A DNA stretch of 64,000 bases from Natronobeatus ordinarius (GTDB taxonomy: Archaea; Halobacteriota; Halobacteria; Halobacteriales; Natrialbaceae), in contig NZ_CP101456.1 in assembly GCF_024362485.1 (NCBI RefSeq), forward strand, positions 2,604,001-2,668,000, in the 5' to 3' direction. Both the position numbers and the translations under genes were made by a program. The notes below the pieces were generated by a model. It had not been told where the DNA came from and did not search any database. It worked only from the letters and a program-made list of their open reading frames with translations. Numbering within the stretch: position 1 is the stretch's first letter; every line of letters begins with the position of its first letter. Of this stretch, positions 1 to 8,552 are shown one piece after another.

Positions 1-1
1 C

Positions 2-217
2 CGGTACTACACCGGCTGGCAGGTCGAGCGACGGCTCCACACCGGGGCGTGGCGGCCGTGCATTCGTGAGACGACGACCGATCGCCGCCTCGTGGGGGTC
101 GACGACGAGCTGGTGTTGCTCGAGCCGACGGGTTTCAACGACCTCCCAGACTGGATCCGGATCCGGCTCGACCGGGCGGGACCCCGCGCCGTCGACGTGC
201 GGCGAACGGTCCCGTAG
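2..217 (+). CDS. C-terminal part of an unidentified protein (cut by left edge)
   Basis: The frame is open from the left edge to a TAG at 215-217, giving the last 71 residues of a protein. The visible part has a tryptophan- and arginine-rich stretch (TGWQVERRLHTGAWRP) followed by a short beta-like segment (LVGVDDELVLLEP). Codons end mostly in G or C, as in the neighbouring genes, which supports coding. No family can be named from this fragment. Confidence 0.5.
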   Translation, partial: RYYTGWQVERRLHTGAWRPCIRETTTDRRLVGVDDELVLLEPTGFNDLPDWIRIRLDRAGPRAVDVRRTVP

Positions 218-285
218 GCCGACGCCGATAACGGCTGCGCATGTGAAGACGAACGTACTGGAGCGACGCCTCGGAAGGAGGACGC

Positions 286-1017
286 GTGAACCGACGGACG
301 TTCCTCGGCGCAGTCGGCGCAGTCGGCTCGCTGAGCGCGCTCGCGTACGCGACTCGAGCCCCCGTCGACGAGCTCGAGGTTCGATTCTGGCTCTCCGAGC
401 GCGCCGCCGAGTACGACGTCGTCGAACGAATCGAAGCGTATCTCGCGTTTGCCCTCGACGTCGAGCGCTGGTCAGTCGACGTCTCCTACGGCGGTGTCGT
501 CCCCGTCGAGATCGAACACGGCGCGTCGGTGACGATCCGTGGCGAGTGGCCCGCGCGGGTCGCTGCGGGAGCGACTGGGCTGGGAGGCGTCGACCCCGCC
601 TCGGACGTCAATCTCCTCGTTACCGACGGCGACGTGCGCGACGCGCCGACGGGCTTCGGAATCCCTCACGTCGCGTCGGTCGGCGGCGCGCGATTTCTCG
701 AGACGGTGTCGTTCCCGGACGGCCGTCCCGACCCGGTCCCGTACTCGAGGGCCGACCGGGTCATGCAGGTGCTCGTCCACGAGGTCGGCCACGCCCTGGG
801 GTTGCGTCATGGACACGGGAGCGCCTACGAGCACGGCGACGCGGTCGTCGCGACGCCGATGCTCAGCGCGTACGCCTGGGACTCCGGCTACGACCATTGG
901 TCGTGCTGTGGCGCGGTCCTGCCCGAGACGGCAGGCCGCGGCCGGAAGCTCACCTTCACGTTCTCCGACTGTGCGCACCGCGAACTCGAGGCGTACAGAG
1001 GTGGAATTACACCGTGA
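286..1017 (+). CDS. Exported metzincin-type zinc metalloprotease
   Basis: This is a 243-residue protein with a short N-terminal signal containing twin arginines (MNRRTFLGAVGAVGS), which suggests Tat export. The zinc-binding motif HEVGHALGLRH gives ligands H165, H169 and H175 and catalytic E166, the extended HExxHxxGxxH signature of metzincins. A Met-turn candidate (TPMLSAY, M192) follows at the expected distance. It is therefore probably an active matrixin-like peptidase acting outside the membrane; the substrate is unknown. A purine-rich GGAAGGAGG stretch lies just before the ATG. Two cysteines (SCCG near 206) could form disulfides or bind metal. The family assignment rests on motifs only. 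Confidence 0.8.
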   Translation: MNRRTFLGAVGAVGSLSALAYATRAPVDELEVRFWLSERAAEYDVVERIEAYLAFALDVERWSVDVSYGGVVPVEIEHGASVTIRGEWPARVAAGATGLGGVDPASDVNLLVTDGDVRDAPTGFGIPHVASVGGARFLETVSFPDGRPDPVPYSRADRVMQVLVHEVGHALGLRHGHGSAYEHGDAVVATPMLSAYAWDSGYDHWSCCGAVLPETAGRGRKLTFTFSDCAHRELEAYRGGITP

Positions 1018-1199
1018 CTTGAGGTCGCGTAGGATTTCGCTGCACAACGATCGAATCCGCGTACGTTCTCCGTATCACGGCTCGAGGTTGCGTACGTCAC
1101 CCCTTCCGAACGATAGCCCGTCGCTACTCGTGTCCGTTCGCCGAACCCTCTCGTGGAACTGAAAAATGATTGATGCGTAGGGTCGTGCAACGCCGGGCC

Positions 1200-2855
1200 A
1201 TGTCGAACGTCGACCGGCGGCACTTCGTTCTCGCGACGGCGGCGGCAGTCACGGTCGGCCCGGTGGCCGGGTGCCTCACCGGGGCCGAGGATCAACCTGT
1301 CAGACAGGTCGAAGACCGAGCCGTCGAGGAGTGGGAGCTGACGGCCGACGAGGGGCCGTTCAACACGTACGCTGACGTCCGTACGACCGACGACGGCTCC
1401 CTCCTCGTCGGAACGGCCCGAGACGACACCGGGCCGGCGGTGGCGACGGCGACGAAGCTCACTCCCGGCGGCGACGTCGTCTGGGAACGGCGCTACCCCT
1501 CCCCCGACCAGCTCGAGGCACTCGAGGACGAGGTCGTCGGCCCGATCCCGGAGGACGGCTTCGCGTTTTCGCTGCCCGCCGACGACGGCTTCCTGCTCGT
1601 CGGCTGGACCTACTACGACGGCCCTGCCGTCTACGTCAGCCGGCTCGTCCGCGTCGACGAGCACGGCGAGGTACGCTGGGAGCGATCGTTCGCCAGCCTC
1701 GAGGACGCCTCCGCCTACAGCTACCTCGCCGACGGCGTCGTGACCGACGACGGCTACCTGCTCTGTGGCATCGAGTCCCCGGGGATCATGCTGGGCGGGG
1801 GCGGCTGGCTCGTCTCGGTCGCGGCCGACGGCTCGCTGAACTGGTTCGAGCGCATCCCGGCGACCGAGCGCGACCTCGCGGAGACGGTCAGACAGGACGT
1901 CTTCACCGGGATCGTGCCCGTCGACGACGGCTACGTGCTCTCGGGGCACTACGAGCCGCCAGAGGGTGGCTCGCGGGCCTGGGTCGTCGGCATCGACGAG
2001 CGCGGCTCGGTCCGGTGGGAAGACGACGTCGCGCTCGAGACCGCCGGCCCGACGCGGGCGAACGACCTCGCGGTGAGCGACGAGGGCGTCGGCTACGACC
2101 TCCTGGTCGTCGGCTCGGCAGGGGCCGTCTTCGACGCCCGGGCGCGCTCGAGGGCAGCCATCACTCTCGAGGGGGACGGCTTCGTCGCCGCGTACACTGC
2201 CGACGGCGATCGACGGCAGTTCAGGGAACTGGACGGGACGCCCGCGTTCAGCGTGGCGCGAAGCAGCCGCGGGCTCGTCGCCGGCGGCGCTCGAGCGGGG
2301 CGAGCCTGGGTCGGAACGCCGGATCGAACCGACTTCGAGGCCGCCGACTCGAGCGTCGTCGCGTCGCTCGCGACGGCCCACGAGGGCGAACTGGTCGCGG
2401 CGGGGAACCGGATCGACGGCGACCGCGTCGACGCCTGGGCGCGCCTGATTCGCTCACTCGCGGCCGAGCCGGACGATCGGAACGACGAAGAGCCGAAAGC
2501 CGACCCCAGGGAGTGGACGTTCGACTTCCTCGACTGTGAGACCGTTCGCGTGACCGGCGACGTCGCCGACGTCCTGTTGAACGTGATCTGGTGGGAGGAA
2601 CCCGACGAGGACCTGGTCGGGACGATCAGCGAGCCGGTCGGCGGTGTCGAAGGCGAACGGACGATCGCCGTCACCGAGGAGTTCGGCGAGTTTCCCTTCG
2701 GGCCCGTCCTCACGAGCGTCGAGGCGTTCGCCGAGGGGACGCCCGTCGTGCCCGGCGGCGGCGACGTCGTGGTCGAGAACCCGCAGGGTGAGGAGTGTCA
2801 GGCGGCGATCCTCGAGACGTTCGACGGGGAGAGACACGACACGTCGATGGGGTGA
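1200..2855 (+). CDS. Tat-type lipoprotein with beta-propeller repeats
   Basis: The preferred start is the ATG at 1200 (551 residues), because it places a signal of the form VDRRHFVLATAAAV directly before a lipobox-like VAGC; TTG and ATG codons 30 and 27 bases upstream would add a useless extension. The body has at least five blocks of the kind D-D-G-(Y/F)-L-L-V/C-G followed by V-R-W-E, which resemble PQQ- or WD-like propeller blades. The last 120 residues form a separate beta-rich domain with two cysteines. It probably sits on the outer membrane face as a lipid-anchored surface protein. No enzymatic motif is visible. Confidence 0.75.
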   Translation: MSNVDRRHFVLATAAAVTVGPVAGCLTGAEDQPVRQVEDRAVEEWELTADEGPFNTYADVRTTDDGSLLVGTARDDTGPAVATATKLTPGGDVVWERRYPSPDQLEALEDEVVGPIPEDGFAFSLPADDGFLLVGWTYYDGPAVYVSRLVRVDEHGEVRWERSFASLEDASAYSYLADGVVTDDGYLLCGIESPGIMLGGGGWLVSVAADGSLNWFERIPATERDLAETVRQDVFTGIVPVDDGYVLSGHYEPPEGGSRAWVVGIDERGSVRWEDDVALETAGPTRANDLAVSDEGVGYDLLVVGSAGAVFDARARSRAAITLEGDGFVAAYTADGDRRQFRELDGTPAFSVARSSRGLVAGGARAGRAWVGTPDRTDFEAADSSVVASLATAHEGELVAAGNRIDGDRVDAWARLIRSLAAEPDDRNDEEPKADPREWTFDFLDCETVRVTGDVADVLLNVIWWEEPDEDLVGTISEPVGGVEGERTIAVTEEFGEFPFGPVLTSVEAFAEGTPVVPGGGDVVVENPQGEECQAAILETFDGERHDTSMG

Positions 2856-3142
2856 TGTTTACGACCGATTTCACCGCCTGATGCGTCGATCTGCACCGAT
2901 GCAAGCCGATCACCTCGTCGAGGGACGACGATCGAATCCTTGACGACTGGCCGCTGTCAGCGCGCCTCTCTGCCAAAGGATTTCAATCGTGAGCCCCCTA
3001 CGTACACCATCATGTGCTTCGATCGGGAATGCGTGTGGCAACGCGAGCGACGGCGAACTGAATCGACTCAGCGATCTGTTCGAGGCGGACACGTCGGTTA
3101 TCACCGAGACCCCTCTCGATCGATCGGGGCTACGGGTCGTCG

Positions 3143-3523
3143 ATGCTGAACCCGATCCACGTCGACGCAATCGTCGACCTCGCCTACGGGGTGTTGATCG
3201 TCCTCGCAATTGTCTTGATCGTGACGCTCGAGTTCGGCATCGGGCTCGCCTTCGGGCTGGGGGTCTTCTCGGCGTACGTCGTCCACGTGGTCTGGAAGAT
3301 GGCCCGCTTCGATCCTGACTGGATGACGCAAGCGGTCGAGGAAACGGTCGAAGAGACCGTCGGTGAAACGGTCGAAGAGACTATCGGTGAAACGGTCGAA
3401 AAGCAGGTCAAAGAAGTCCAGGCACAGGTTCAGGCCGTGGATGAACGCGTCGATCGGCGTCCCCGGGAGGACGAAGTTGAAGAGATCATCGAGGACTCGA
3501 CCGAGAACAAATCAGACCAGTAG
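3143..3523 (+). CDS. Small membrane protein with VEETV heptad-like repeats
   Basis: The 126-residue product has two closely spaced hydrophobic segments (about residues 12-32 and 35-50) and then a charged tail in which the unit V-E-E-T-(V/I) or G-E-T-V-E recurs about six times (residues 67-90), continuing into a coiled-coil-like segment rich in E, Q, V and K. The repeat is visible in the DNA as recurring GGTCGAAGAGAC-like units. It would be membrane anchored with a cytoplasmic helical tail. Its 3' end overlaps the decayed UspA copy on the other strand. The function is unknown. Confidence 0.7.
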   Translation: MLNPIHVDAIVDLAYGVLIVLAIVLIVTLEFGIGLAFGLGVFSAYVVHVVWKMARFDPDWMTQAVEETVEETVGETVEETIGETVEKQVKEVQAQVQAVDERVDRRPREDEVEEIIEDSTENKSDQ

Positions 3524-3804
3524 ACGGCTGAGGGCTTCCGTCAACGAACGATCGGACCCGATATCTGAGTCGGACACCGTCTCGGCGACGTTCCCGACCA
3601 GCAATCGGCCCACTGCGCGGTCTCGATCTACGTCGTGGCTACCGATCGTGTGGGCGCGCGGTCGAAAGCCGGTTCGGCGCGTTCGGACGCAGCTTCGCTG
3701 CTGTCCTCGAGCGTCTGCCCCACCGCATCGTCCATCCTCATCGATGGGACGCCACCGACGTGGAGGACGGTGAGGTCGGCGTCGGGATGGGTATCTGCGG
3801 AGCA
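3512..3804 (-). pseudogene. Decayed UspA-family stress protein fragment
   Basis: Two minus-strand frames each encode a piece of a UspA domain. The first (about 3640-3795) reads DTHPDADLTVLHVGG, the usual beta-2 strand of haloarchaeal UspA proteins, and runs into a stop after RSVATT. The second (about 3512-3640) reads IGSHDVDRDRAVGRLLVGNV and then AETV, matching the ATP-loop and G-S-V-A-E end of the domain. The N-terminal DGS segment is not recognisable, and a frameshift or deletion separates the halves. I infer a dead copy; intact UspA genes lie at 8553, 9432 and 59759. Confidence 0.6.
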
Positions 3805-3872
3805 GGCGCAAGATCACGGCTACCCACCCCCGAGCGTAACCCGTTTACCCCCGAGGCCGATACCATCAGCCA

Positions 3873-5789
3873 GTGACCGACGACCGTCTTCCCCCGGACC
3901 AGGACGCGAGTGACGACCGCACTGACGACCACGTCGACGACCCAGCCGCAGACGATTCCGCGGCCGACGACCCCGCTGCCGATGGCGACGAAGACGTCCC
4001 GATCTCCCTCTCCACCTTTCACGACGTCTGCCAGCGCCAGGGCCGCCCCGTCGTCACCGCCGGCGCCGTCGCGCGCGAACTCGAGTGCACCCACGAGGTG
4101 GCGAGCGAGGCCCTCGAGGCCCTCGCCGAGCGCGGCGACGTCGAACGGCTCGCCGTCTCGGCCGACCCCGTCGTCTGGTACCCGAGCGAACTCGAGGACC
4201 TCACCGACCGCGAGCGCGTCGTCGTCTTCCCGAAGCGCCGGGAGATCGTCGTCGACCGGCCGGATCAGTTCACCCGCGCGCAGCTGTCGTCGTTCGCCCA
4301 CCTCGCGGACGCGAACGGCGAGGGCGGCTACCGTTACGTCGTCCGCCCCGAGGACGTCTGGAGCGCCCCCCACGAGTCGTTCGACGCACTCGTTCGCACG
4401 ATGCGCCAGGCGCTTGGCCAGCGCTCGCCCGAACTCGAGACGTACGTCGAGAGCCAGTTCGACCGCGCCAACCAGTTCCGGCTGCGCACCCACCCCGACG
4501 GCTACACCGTCCTCGAGGCGGAGAGTCCGGCGGTGATGGGAAACGTCGCCCGCCAGAAGCTCGACGAGGAGCACGTCCACGCGCCGATCTCCGAAACCGA
4601 AGACTGGGTGCGCGAGGGCTCCGAGGCGGCGATCAAGCGCATCCTCTACGAGGCGGGCTACCCCGTCCAGGACGAACGCGACCTCGAGCGCGGCGAACCG
4701 CTCCCGATGGAACTCCACCTGCGCCCGCGCGAGTACCAGCGCGAGTGGATCGACCGGTTCGTCGAGGGCGGCGAGGGCGTCTTCGTCGGGCCGCCAGGGA
4801 GCGGGAAGACGGTGGCTGCGATGGGTGCGATGGCCGAAGTCGAAGGCGAGACGCTCGTGCTCGTCCCCAGCCGCGATCTCGCCCGCCAGTGGGAGGAGAG
4901 CCTCCTCGAGTATACCAGCCTCGGGCCCGACCAGGTCGGCCAGTACCACGGCGGCCGCAAGGAGGTCCGTCCGGTGACGGTCGCGACCTACCAGATCGCC
5001 GGGATGGACCGCCACCGCTCACTCTTCGACGACCGCGAGTGGGGACTGCTCGTCTTCGACGAGGTGCATCACGTGCCGAGCGACGTCTACTCGCGCAGCG
5101 CCCGCCTGCAGTCCCGCCACCGGCTGGGTCTCTCCGCGAGTCCAATCCGGGAAGACGACCGCCAGGCCGAGATCTTCACCCTCGTCGGCCCGCCGATCGG
5201 CACCGACTGGGAGGCGCTGTTCGAGGCGGGCTTCGTCGCCGAACCCGAACTCGAGATCCGGTACGTGCCGTGGGGCGACGACGAACAACGAAACGCGTAC
5301 GGATCGGCCGACGGACGCGAGAAGTACCAGATCGCGGCCTCGAATCGCGGGAAGATCGACGAGATTCGATTCCTGCTCGCGTCCCACCCCGGCTCGAAGG
5401 CACTCGTCTTCGTCGACTACCTCGAGCAGGGCCGGGAGCTCGCCGACGCCCTCGACGTTCCGTTCCTCTCCGGCGAGACGCCCCACCACGAGCGCCGGCG
5501 GTTGCTCGAGTCGTTCCGCCGGGACGAACGGGACCTGCTCGTGATCTCGCGCGTGGGCGACGAGGGAATCGACCTGCCGACGGCCGACCTCGCCATCGTC
5601 GCCTCGGGGCTCGGCGGTTCGCGCCGGCAGGGCACCCAGCGAGCGGGCCGGACGATGCGCCCCGCCGGCGGCGCGCTCGTCTACGTGCTCGCGACGCGCG
5701 GCACGCGCGAGGAGGACTTCGCCCGCCGACAGCTCCAGCACCTCGGCCGGAAGGGGCTGACCGTCAGGGAACACACCGTCGATCGGTAG
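3873..5789 (+). CDS. XPB/Rad25-like superfamily 2 DEVH helicase
   Basis: This 638-residue protein (GTG start) is a DNA helicase/ATPase. It has an Asp-rich N-terminal tail (1-45), a putative winged-helix region (about 48-110), and then the two RecA-like lobes. Visible motifs are Q-like LRPREYQREW, Walker A GPPGSGKT near 306, DEVHH near 396, SASP (motif III), LVFVDY, and the C-terminal motif VI QRAGRTMRP. The DEVH box and this architecture resemble archaeal XPB/Rad25 proteins, which act in repair or chromatin opening. No XPB-type nuclease partner lies beside it. The gene stands alone between the UspA remnant and the flpA/nop5 pair. Confidence 0.85.
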   Translation: MTDDRLPPDQDASDDRTDDHVDDPAADDSAADDPAADGDEDVPISLSTFHDVCQRQGRPVVTAGAVARELECTHEVASEALEALAERGDVERLAVSADPVVWYPSELEDLTDRERVVVFPKRREIVVDRPDQFTRAQLSSFAHLADANGEGGYRYVVRPEDVWSAPHESFDALVRTMRQALGQRSPELETYVESQFDRANQFRLRTHPDGYTVLEAESPAVMGNVARQKLDEEHVHAPISETEDWVREGSEAAIKRILYEAGYPVQDERDLERGEPLPMELHLRPREYQREWIDRFVEGGEGVFVGPPGSGKTVAAMGAMAEVEGETLVLVPSRDLARQWEESLLEYTSLGPDQVGQYHGGRKEVRPVTVATYQIAGMDRHRSLFDDREWGLLVFDEVHHVPSDVYSRSARLQSRHRLGLSASPIREDDRQAEIFTLVGPPIGTDWEALFEAGFVAEPELEIRYVPWGDDEQRNAYGSADGREKYQIAASNRGKIDEIRFLLASHPGSKALVFVDYLEQGRELADALDVPFLSGETPHHERRRLLESFRRDERDLLVISRVGDEGIDLPTADLAIVASGLGGSRRQGTQRAGRTMRPAGGALVYVLATRGTREEDFARRQLQHLGRKGLTVREHTVDR

Positions 5790-6109
5790 CCCCCCCTCAC
5801 CACCCCACGGGAAGCGGCGGCGCACCCCGAGTCGCGCCGGAGCGTCAGCGACGGCGCGCCTCGACACCGCTGCGCCGCCGGGGAGGCGTGGTGGACTCAC
5901 TCTCGAGCGGGGGCCGAGCGATGCGAACGGCTCCGCGAGGAGCCGTGAGCCCGCGAGGCCCGCGCGAGAGGGGCAGCCCCTCGTCGCGTTTCGTGCGATC
6001 CGGAGCTGTCGACACCATCCATCCGGTATCGAACGGCGGCCACACCGGTAGACGACTCGAGGTGTTCGAGGCACGACTCGAGCGACCACGCCGCTCGAGT
6101 CACAGAAAG
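5790..6109. other. Intergenic stretch without a recognisable gene
   Basis: About 320 bases between two convergent genes. Several frames stay open because of the GC content, but none encodes a recognisable product and none has a promoter. Short inverted GC-rich runs (for example around 5935-5980) may help to end transcription. It leads into the 11-bp tandem repeat. Confidence 0.4.
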
Positions 6110-6170
6110 CTCACCGAACACTCACCGAACACTTACCGAAAGCTCACCGAAATCTCACCGAACACTCACA
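6110..6170. repeat. Five-copy 11-bp tandem repeat at the flpA 3' end
   Basis: The unit CTCACCGAACA is repeated five times without gaps (6110-6120, 6121-6131, 6132-6142, 6143-6153, 6154-6164), followed by a partial copy. The third and fourth copies differ by one to three bases. The 11-bp period is close to one helical turn. The array overlaps the stop codon of flpA (6166-6168, minus strand), so it would be transcribed into the 3' untranslated region of that gene as repeated TGTTCGGTGAG. Confidence 0.9.
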
Positions 6171-6804
6171 GCGGCCGCGCGACGATCCCGAGGTGGTCGG
6201 CGTGGTAGGGCTCGAGTCGGCGCGCCTCGAGCACCTCGTAGCCGTCCTCGAGTTCGGCCCGGACGTCCGTGAAGACCGCGTCCGGGTCACGGGTGACGTC
6301 CTCGCTTCTGGCTTTGATCGCGACGAGCAGCCGGCCGTCGTCGGCGAGGAAGCGGCGGTTCTCGAGGGCCACTCGGGCCTGTCCCCGCGTGGCGACGTCC
6401 TGGACGATCGCGTCGGCTCCGGCCTCGACGACGTGCGCGTACGTCTCGGGCTTGCGGGCGTCCGCGAGGAGGGGGAACAGCCGCGGGCGCGAGTCGGCGG
6501 CCTCGAGCAGATCGCGGGCGGGCCGGGCGGCGAACTCGACGGCGTAGGTCGGCCCCGCAAAGTCGGCGACGTGGCTCACCGTCGTTCCGCTGGCGGCGCC
6601 GAGGTAGAGGACCGTTTCGCCGCCCTCGAGGCCGGTGTCCATCCCCAGCTCGAACATCGCGCCGAGCTTCGAGCGGTTCGGATCCCAGGCGCGCCACTCG
6701 CCGTCGGTTGGCTCGCCGTACACCGGCTCGCCGCGCGTCACGAGTCGCTCCCGGCCGTCGATCTCCCGGCGCTCGACGCCCGCAGGGAGCTCGGCGTCAC
6801 TCAT
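6166..6804 (-). CDS. flpA: Fibrillarin-like rRNA/tRNA 2'-O-methyltransferase
   Basis: The 212-residue protein carries the fibrillarin signature: a short N-terminal domain, WDPNRSKLGAM, then a SAM-binding Rossmann core with VLYLGAASGTTVSHVAD and later AIVQDVATRGQA and LLVAIKARS. It is the methyltransferase subunit of the archaeal C/D-box guide RNP, which methylates ribose 2'-OH groups on rRNA and tRNA. The start ATG at 6804 overlaps the end of nop5 by 8 bases, so the two are translated from one transcript, as in most archaea. The length is usual for the family. The stop codon lies inside the 11-bp tandem repeat. Confidence 0.96.
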   Translation of the reverse strand: MSDAELPAGVERREIDGRERLVTRGEPVYGEPTDGEWRAWDPNRSKLGAMFELGMDTGLEGGETVLYLGAASGTTVSHVADFAGPTYAVEFAARPARDLLEAADSRPRLFPLLADARKPETYAHVVEAGADAIVQDVATRGQARVALENRRFLADDGRLLVAIKARSEDVTRDPDAVFTDVRAELEDGYEVLEARRLEPYHADHLGIVARPL

Positions 6805-7654
6805 CGTCGCCACCCCCGTTCGAGTCGTCGGCTCGCGCCTGGATCGTCTCGATGCGATCTGTGAGTTCGGCCTCGAGTTCCGGGCGGTAGTCGCCCGAGT
6901 AGTGGTCGATCCTTGCACCGATGGCGAGCTTGCCGGCGAGGGCGCGCGCCGCCGAGCCCCGATCCTCGCGGCGCGTTCCGCGAACCGCGTCGTGGGTGTA
7001 GATGATCCCGTGTTTTGGCGAGGGGGCGTGGCCCCGGAGGTGGGCGAACAGGGCGTCCTCGGCTCCGAGCACCTGGATCGTCCCGCTGGGTTTCTTCGCG
7101 AGGGACTCGAGCCCACCGGCGAGCGAGAGCAGCCGCGCCGCGAGGACCGGCCCCGCGAGCGCGGCGAGGTTGGGTGCGACGTCCGGCGCCCGCGTCTCCA
7201 CGTACTCGCGGAGGTCGTCGGCCTCGTCGGCGAGGTCCGCCACGCGGGTCGCGAGCGAGACGAGGGGTTCCTGGCCGGGCTCGGGAGCGCGTGCAGCGAG
7301 GTCGTGGGCGTACTCGAGGCCCACCTCGGCGTCGGGATCTACGGTGCCCGCCCACTCGGCGAGCCGTTCGGCGAGTTCGTTCGCCGTCCGCCGGCAGTCG
7401 TCCATGGCCCGCACCGCGTGGACCAGCTGGCGGTCGTCGGCCCGCTCGCGTTCCTCGACGGCCGCTCGAGTCGCCGCCGTGGTCGCCGCCTTCAGGGTAT
7501 CGTAGTACGCCTCCTCGTCGGCCGCGAAGCCGGCTTCGACGGCGAGCCGGGGCCACGCACGTGGCTCGTCCGCCGAGTCCTCGCGGACAGCGGCGGCGAG
7601 CGCCTCGAGGTCGTCGGGGTCGCCGGCCGCGAACCATGCCTCGGTGTCGGTCAT
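6797..7654 (-). CDS. nop5: Nop5/Nop56-type C/D-box RNP scaffold protein
   Basis: The 285-residue protein shows the Nop domain: PNLAALAGPVLAARLLSLAG, then LAKKPSGTIQVLGAEDALF, LRG..PKHGIIY, and a terminal LAGKLAIGARIDHYSG. Nop5 bridges L7Ae-bound guide RNA and fibrillarin in the methylation RNP. The N-terminal domain is acidic and alanine rich, and the central helices (about 100-160) form the coiled-coil dimerisation region. The C-terminus is a short acidic tail rather than the lysine-rich tail of eukaryotic Nop56, as expected in a halophile. It is the first gene of the flpA operon. Confidence 0.95.
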   Translation of the reverse strand: MTDTEAWFAAGDPDDLEALAAAVREDSADEPRAWPRLAVEAGFAADEEAYYDTLKAATTAATRAAVEERERADDRQLVHAVRAMDDCRRTANELAERLAEWAGTVDPDAEVGLEYAHDLAARAPEPGQEPLVSLATRVADLADEADDLREYVETRAPDVAPNLAALAGPVLAARLLSLAGGLESLAKKPSGTIQVLGAEDALFAHLRGHAPSPKHGIIYTHDAVRGTRREDRGSAARALAGKLAIGARIDHYSGDYRPELEAELTDRIETIQARADDSNGGGDDE

Positions 7655-8168
7655 GGCCGTCCGTTCCCGCCGGGAACGATTAAAGGCCGCGTCTTCTCGA
7701 CTGTGACACGTTCCCGCATGGCTGGGGAACCATTATGTAACCACGTGCAAATGTTGTGATCGAACGGTCGCGCCAGCACGCGACCACGACCAACCGATGA
7801 CCCGTACCACGCACAATCGCACCCTCGCCCGCGCGCTCTCGAACGCCGGGAATGGGTCGCTCGTTCCGAAGCCCACGATCGGGCTCGGGACGATCGTGCG
7901 TGGACGGGGCTCCCGGTATCCGATGTCCGTCCGCGCCGCATAGGTCCTTTCTCCGGCCGGACGGGTTGTTCACCGCGGTCGTCGCTTCTGGTTCGTGGGT
8001 CGTGCGTTTCGACCCGGCCAGTGTGCGACCGGCGCTGACGTTCGTTCGGCCAGACAGGACTGTGCGGTGTGCGGGGACACCCCCGCGGTGTACACCGCCG
8101 GTCGGCGGTGTGGTGGCCAGCAGGCGGGCGCCGGCCCGCCCTCGAGTTCGATCCTCGACGGGGGAGTC
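7655..8168. other. Long intergenic region upstream of nop5 and of the 8169 gene
   Basis: About 510 bases. TATA-like ATTATGTAA lies near 7731-7739 and could serve a plus-strand transcript. The only short frame I find moderately attractive is at 7798-7944 (listed separately). GC-rich inverted runs around 8068-8110 may form a hairpin. No RNA gene was recognised. Confidence 0.35.
7798..7944 (+). CDS. Possible 48-residue small ORF
   Basis: ATG to TAG encodes a basic 48-residue peptide starting MTRTTHNRTLARALSNAG and ending in RYPMSVRAA. It lies about 60 bases after a TATA-like sequence. It is basic, unlike most haloarchaeal proteins, has no recognisable domain, and may be chance. It is listed only because the surrounding 500 bases hold no other gene. 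Confidence 0.2.
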
Positions 8169-8501
8169 ATGGCACGACAGCCACGAGCCGTCGACGCGAC
8201 GCTCGTCGTGCGCGTTCCCGTGAACGCCGCCGGCAGCCTCGCAGACGGCGCTGCACGTACCGTCGAACGAATAGATGCGGTCGAACGCGTCGAGCAGGCC
8301 GAGATCTGCGGCCTCCAGCCCGGCCTGAACGACACCGTCGTCGACCTCTGCGCCCGCGTGACGCTGGTGGGCGAACGCGGCGAGGACCTCGCCGTGGTGA
8401 GACGGACGCTCGAGGCCGGCGTCGGCGTCCACGACGTCGACGGCCTCGAGGCCGTCGAGCCCGACGGCCCACCCGCGGGCGGTGAGGTCGGCGTCGTGTA
8501 G
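8169..8501 (+). CDS. Small hypothetical protein, possible ferredoxin-like fold
   Basis: The 110-residue frame uses strongly GC-ending codons. It alternates hydrophobic strands (ATLVVRVPVNA, DTVVDLCARVTLV) with acidic helices, a pattern that could fit a small alpha/beta sandwich, but no catalytic motif is visible. The ATG at 8169 is chosen because the longer upstream frame is cysteine- and glycine-rich and looks non-coding. It precedes the tandem UspA gene on the same strand by 51 bases, so co-transcription is possible. I do not recognise the family. Confidence 0.6.
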   Translation: MARQPRAVDATLVVRVPVNAAGSLADGAARTVERIDAVERVEQAEICGLQPGLNDTVVDLCARVTLVGERGEDLAVVRRTLEAGVGVHDVDGLEAVEPDGPPAGGEVGVV

Positions 8502-8552
8502 CGATCCTCCGAGAGGTGACGTTTCAAGACGGTGGCCTCCGTACCCTCAGAT

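Noticed and set aside
888-2381. Minus-strand 497-aa frame under the propeller lipoprotein
   Set aside because: Shadow frame; the plus-strand product has a signal, a lipobox and repeats.
2856-3142. Short frames before the VEETV gene
   Set aside because: No convincing start, promoter or composition; treated as non-coding.
6110-6170. Possible CRISPR array
   Set aside because: Units are 11 bp with no spacers, and no cas gene is in the window.
4085-6208. Plus-strand 707-aa frame overlapping the helicase
   Set aside because: Arg/Pro-rich composition typical of a GC-rich shadow; the helicase frame has all motifs.
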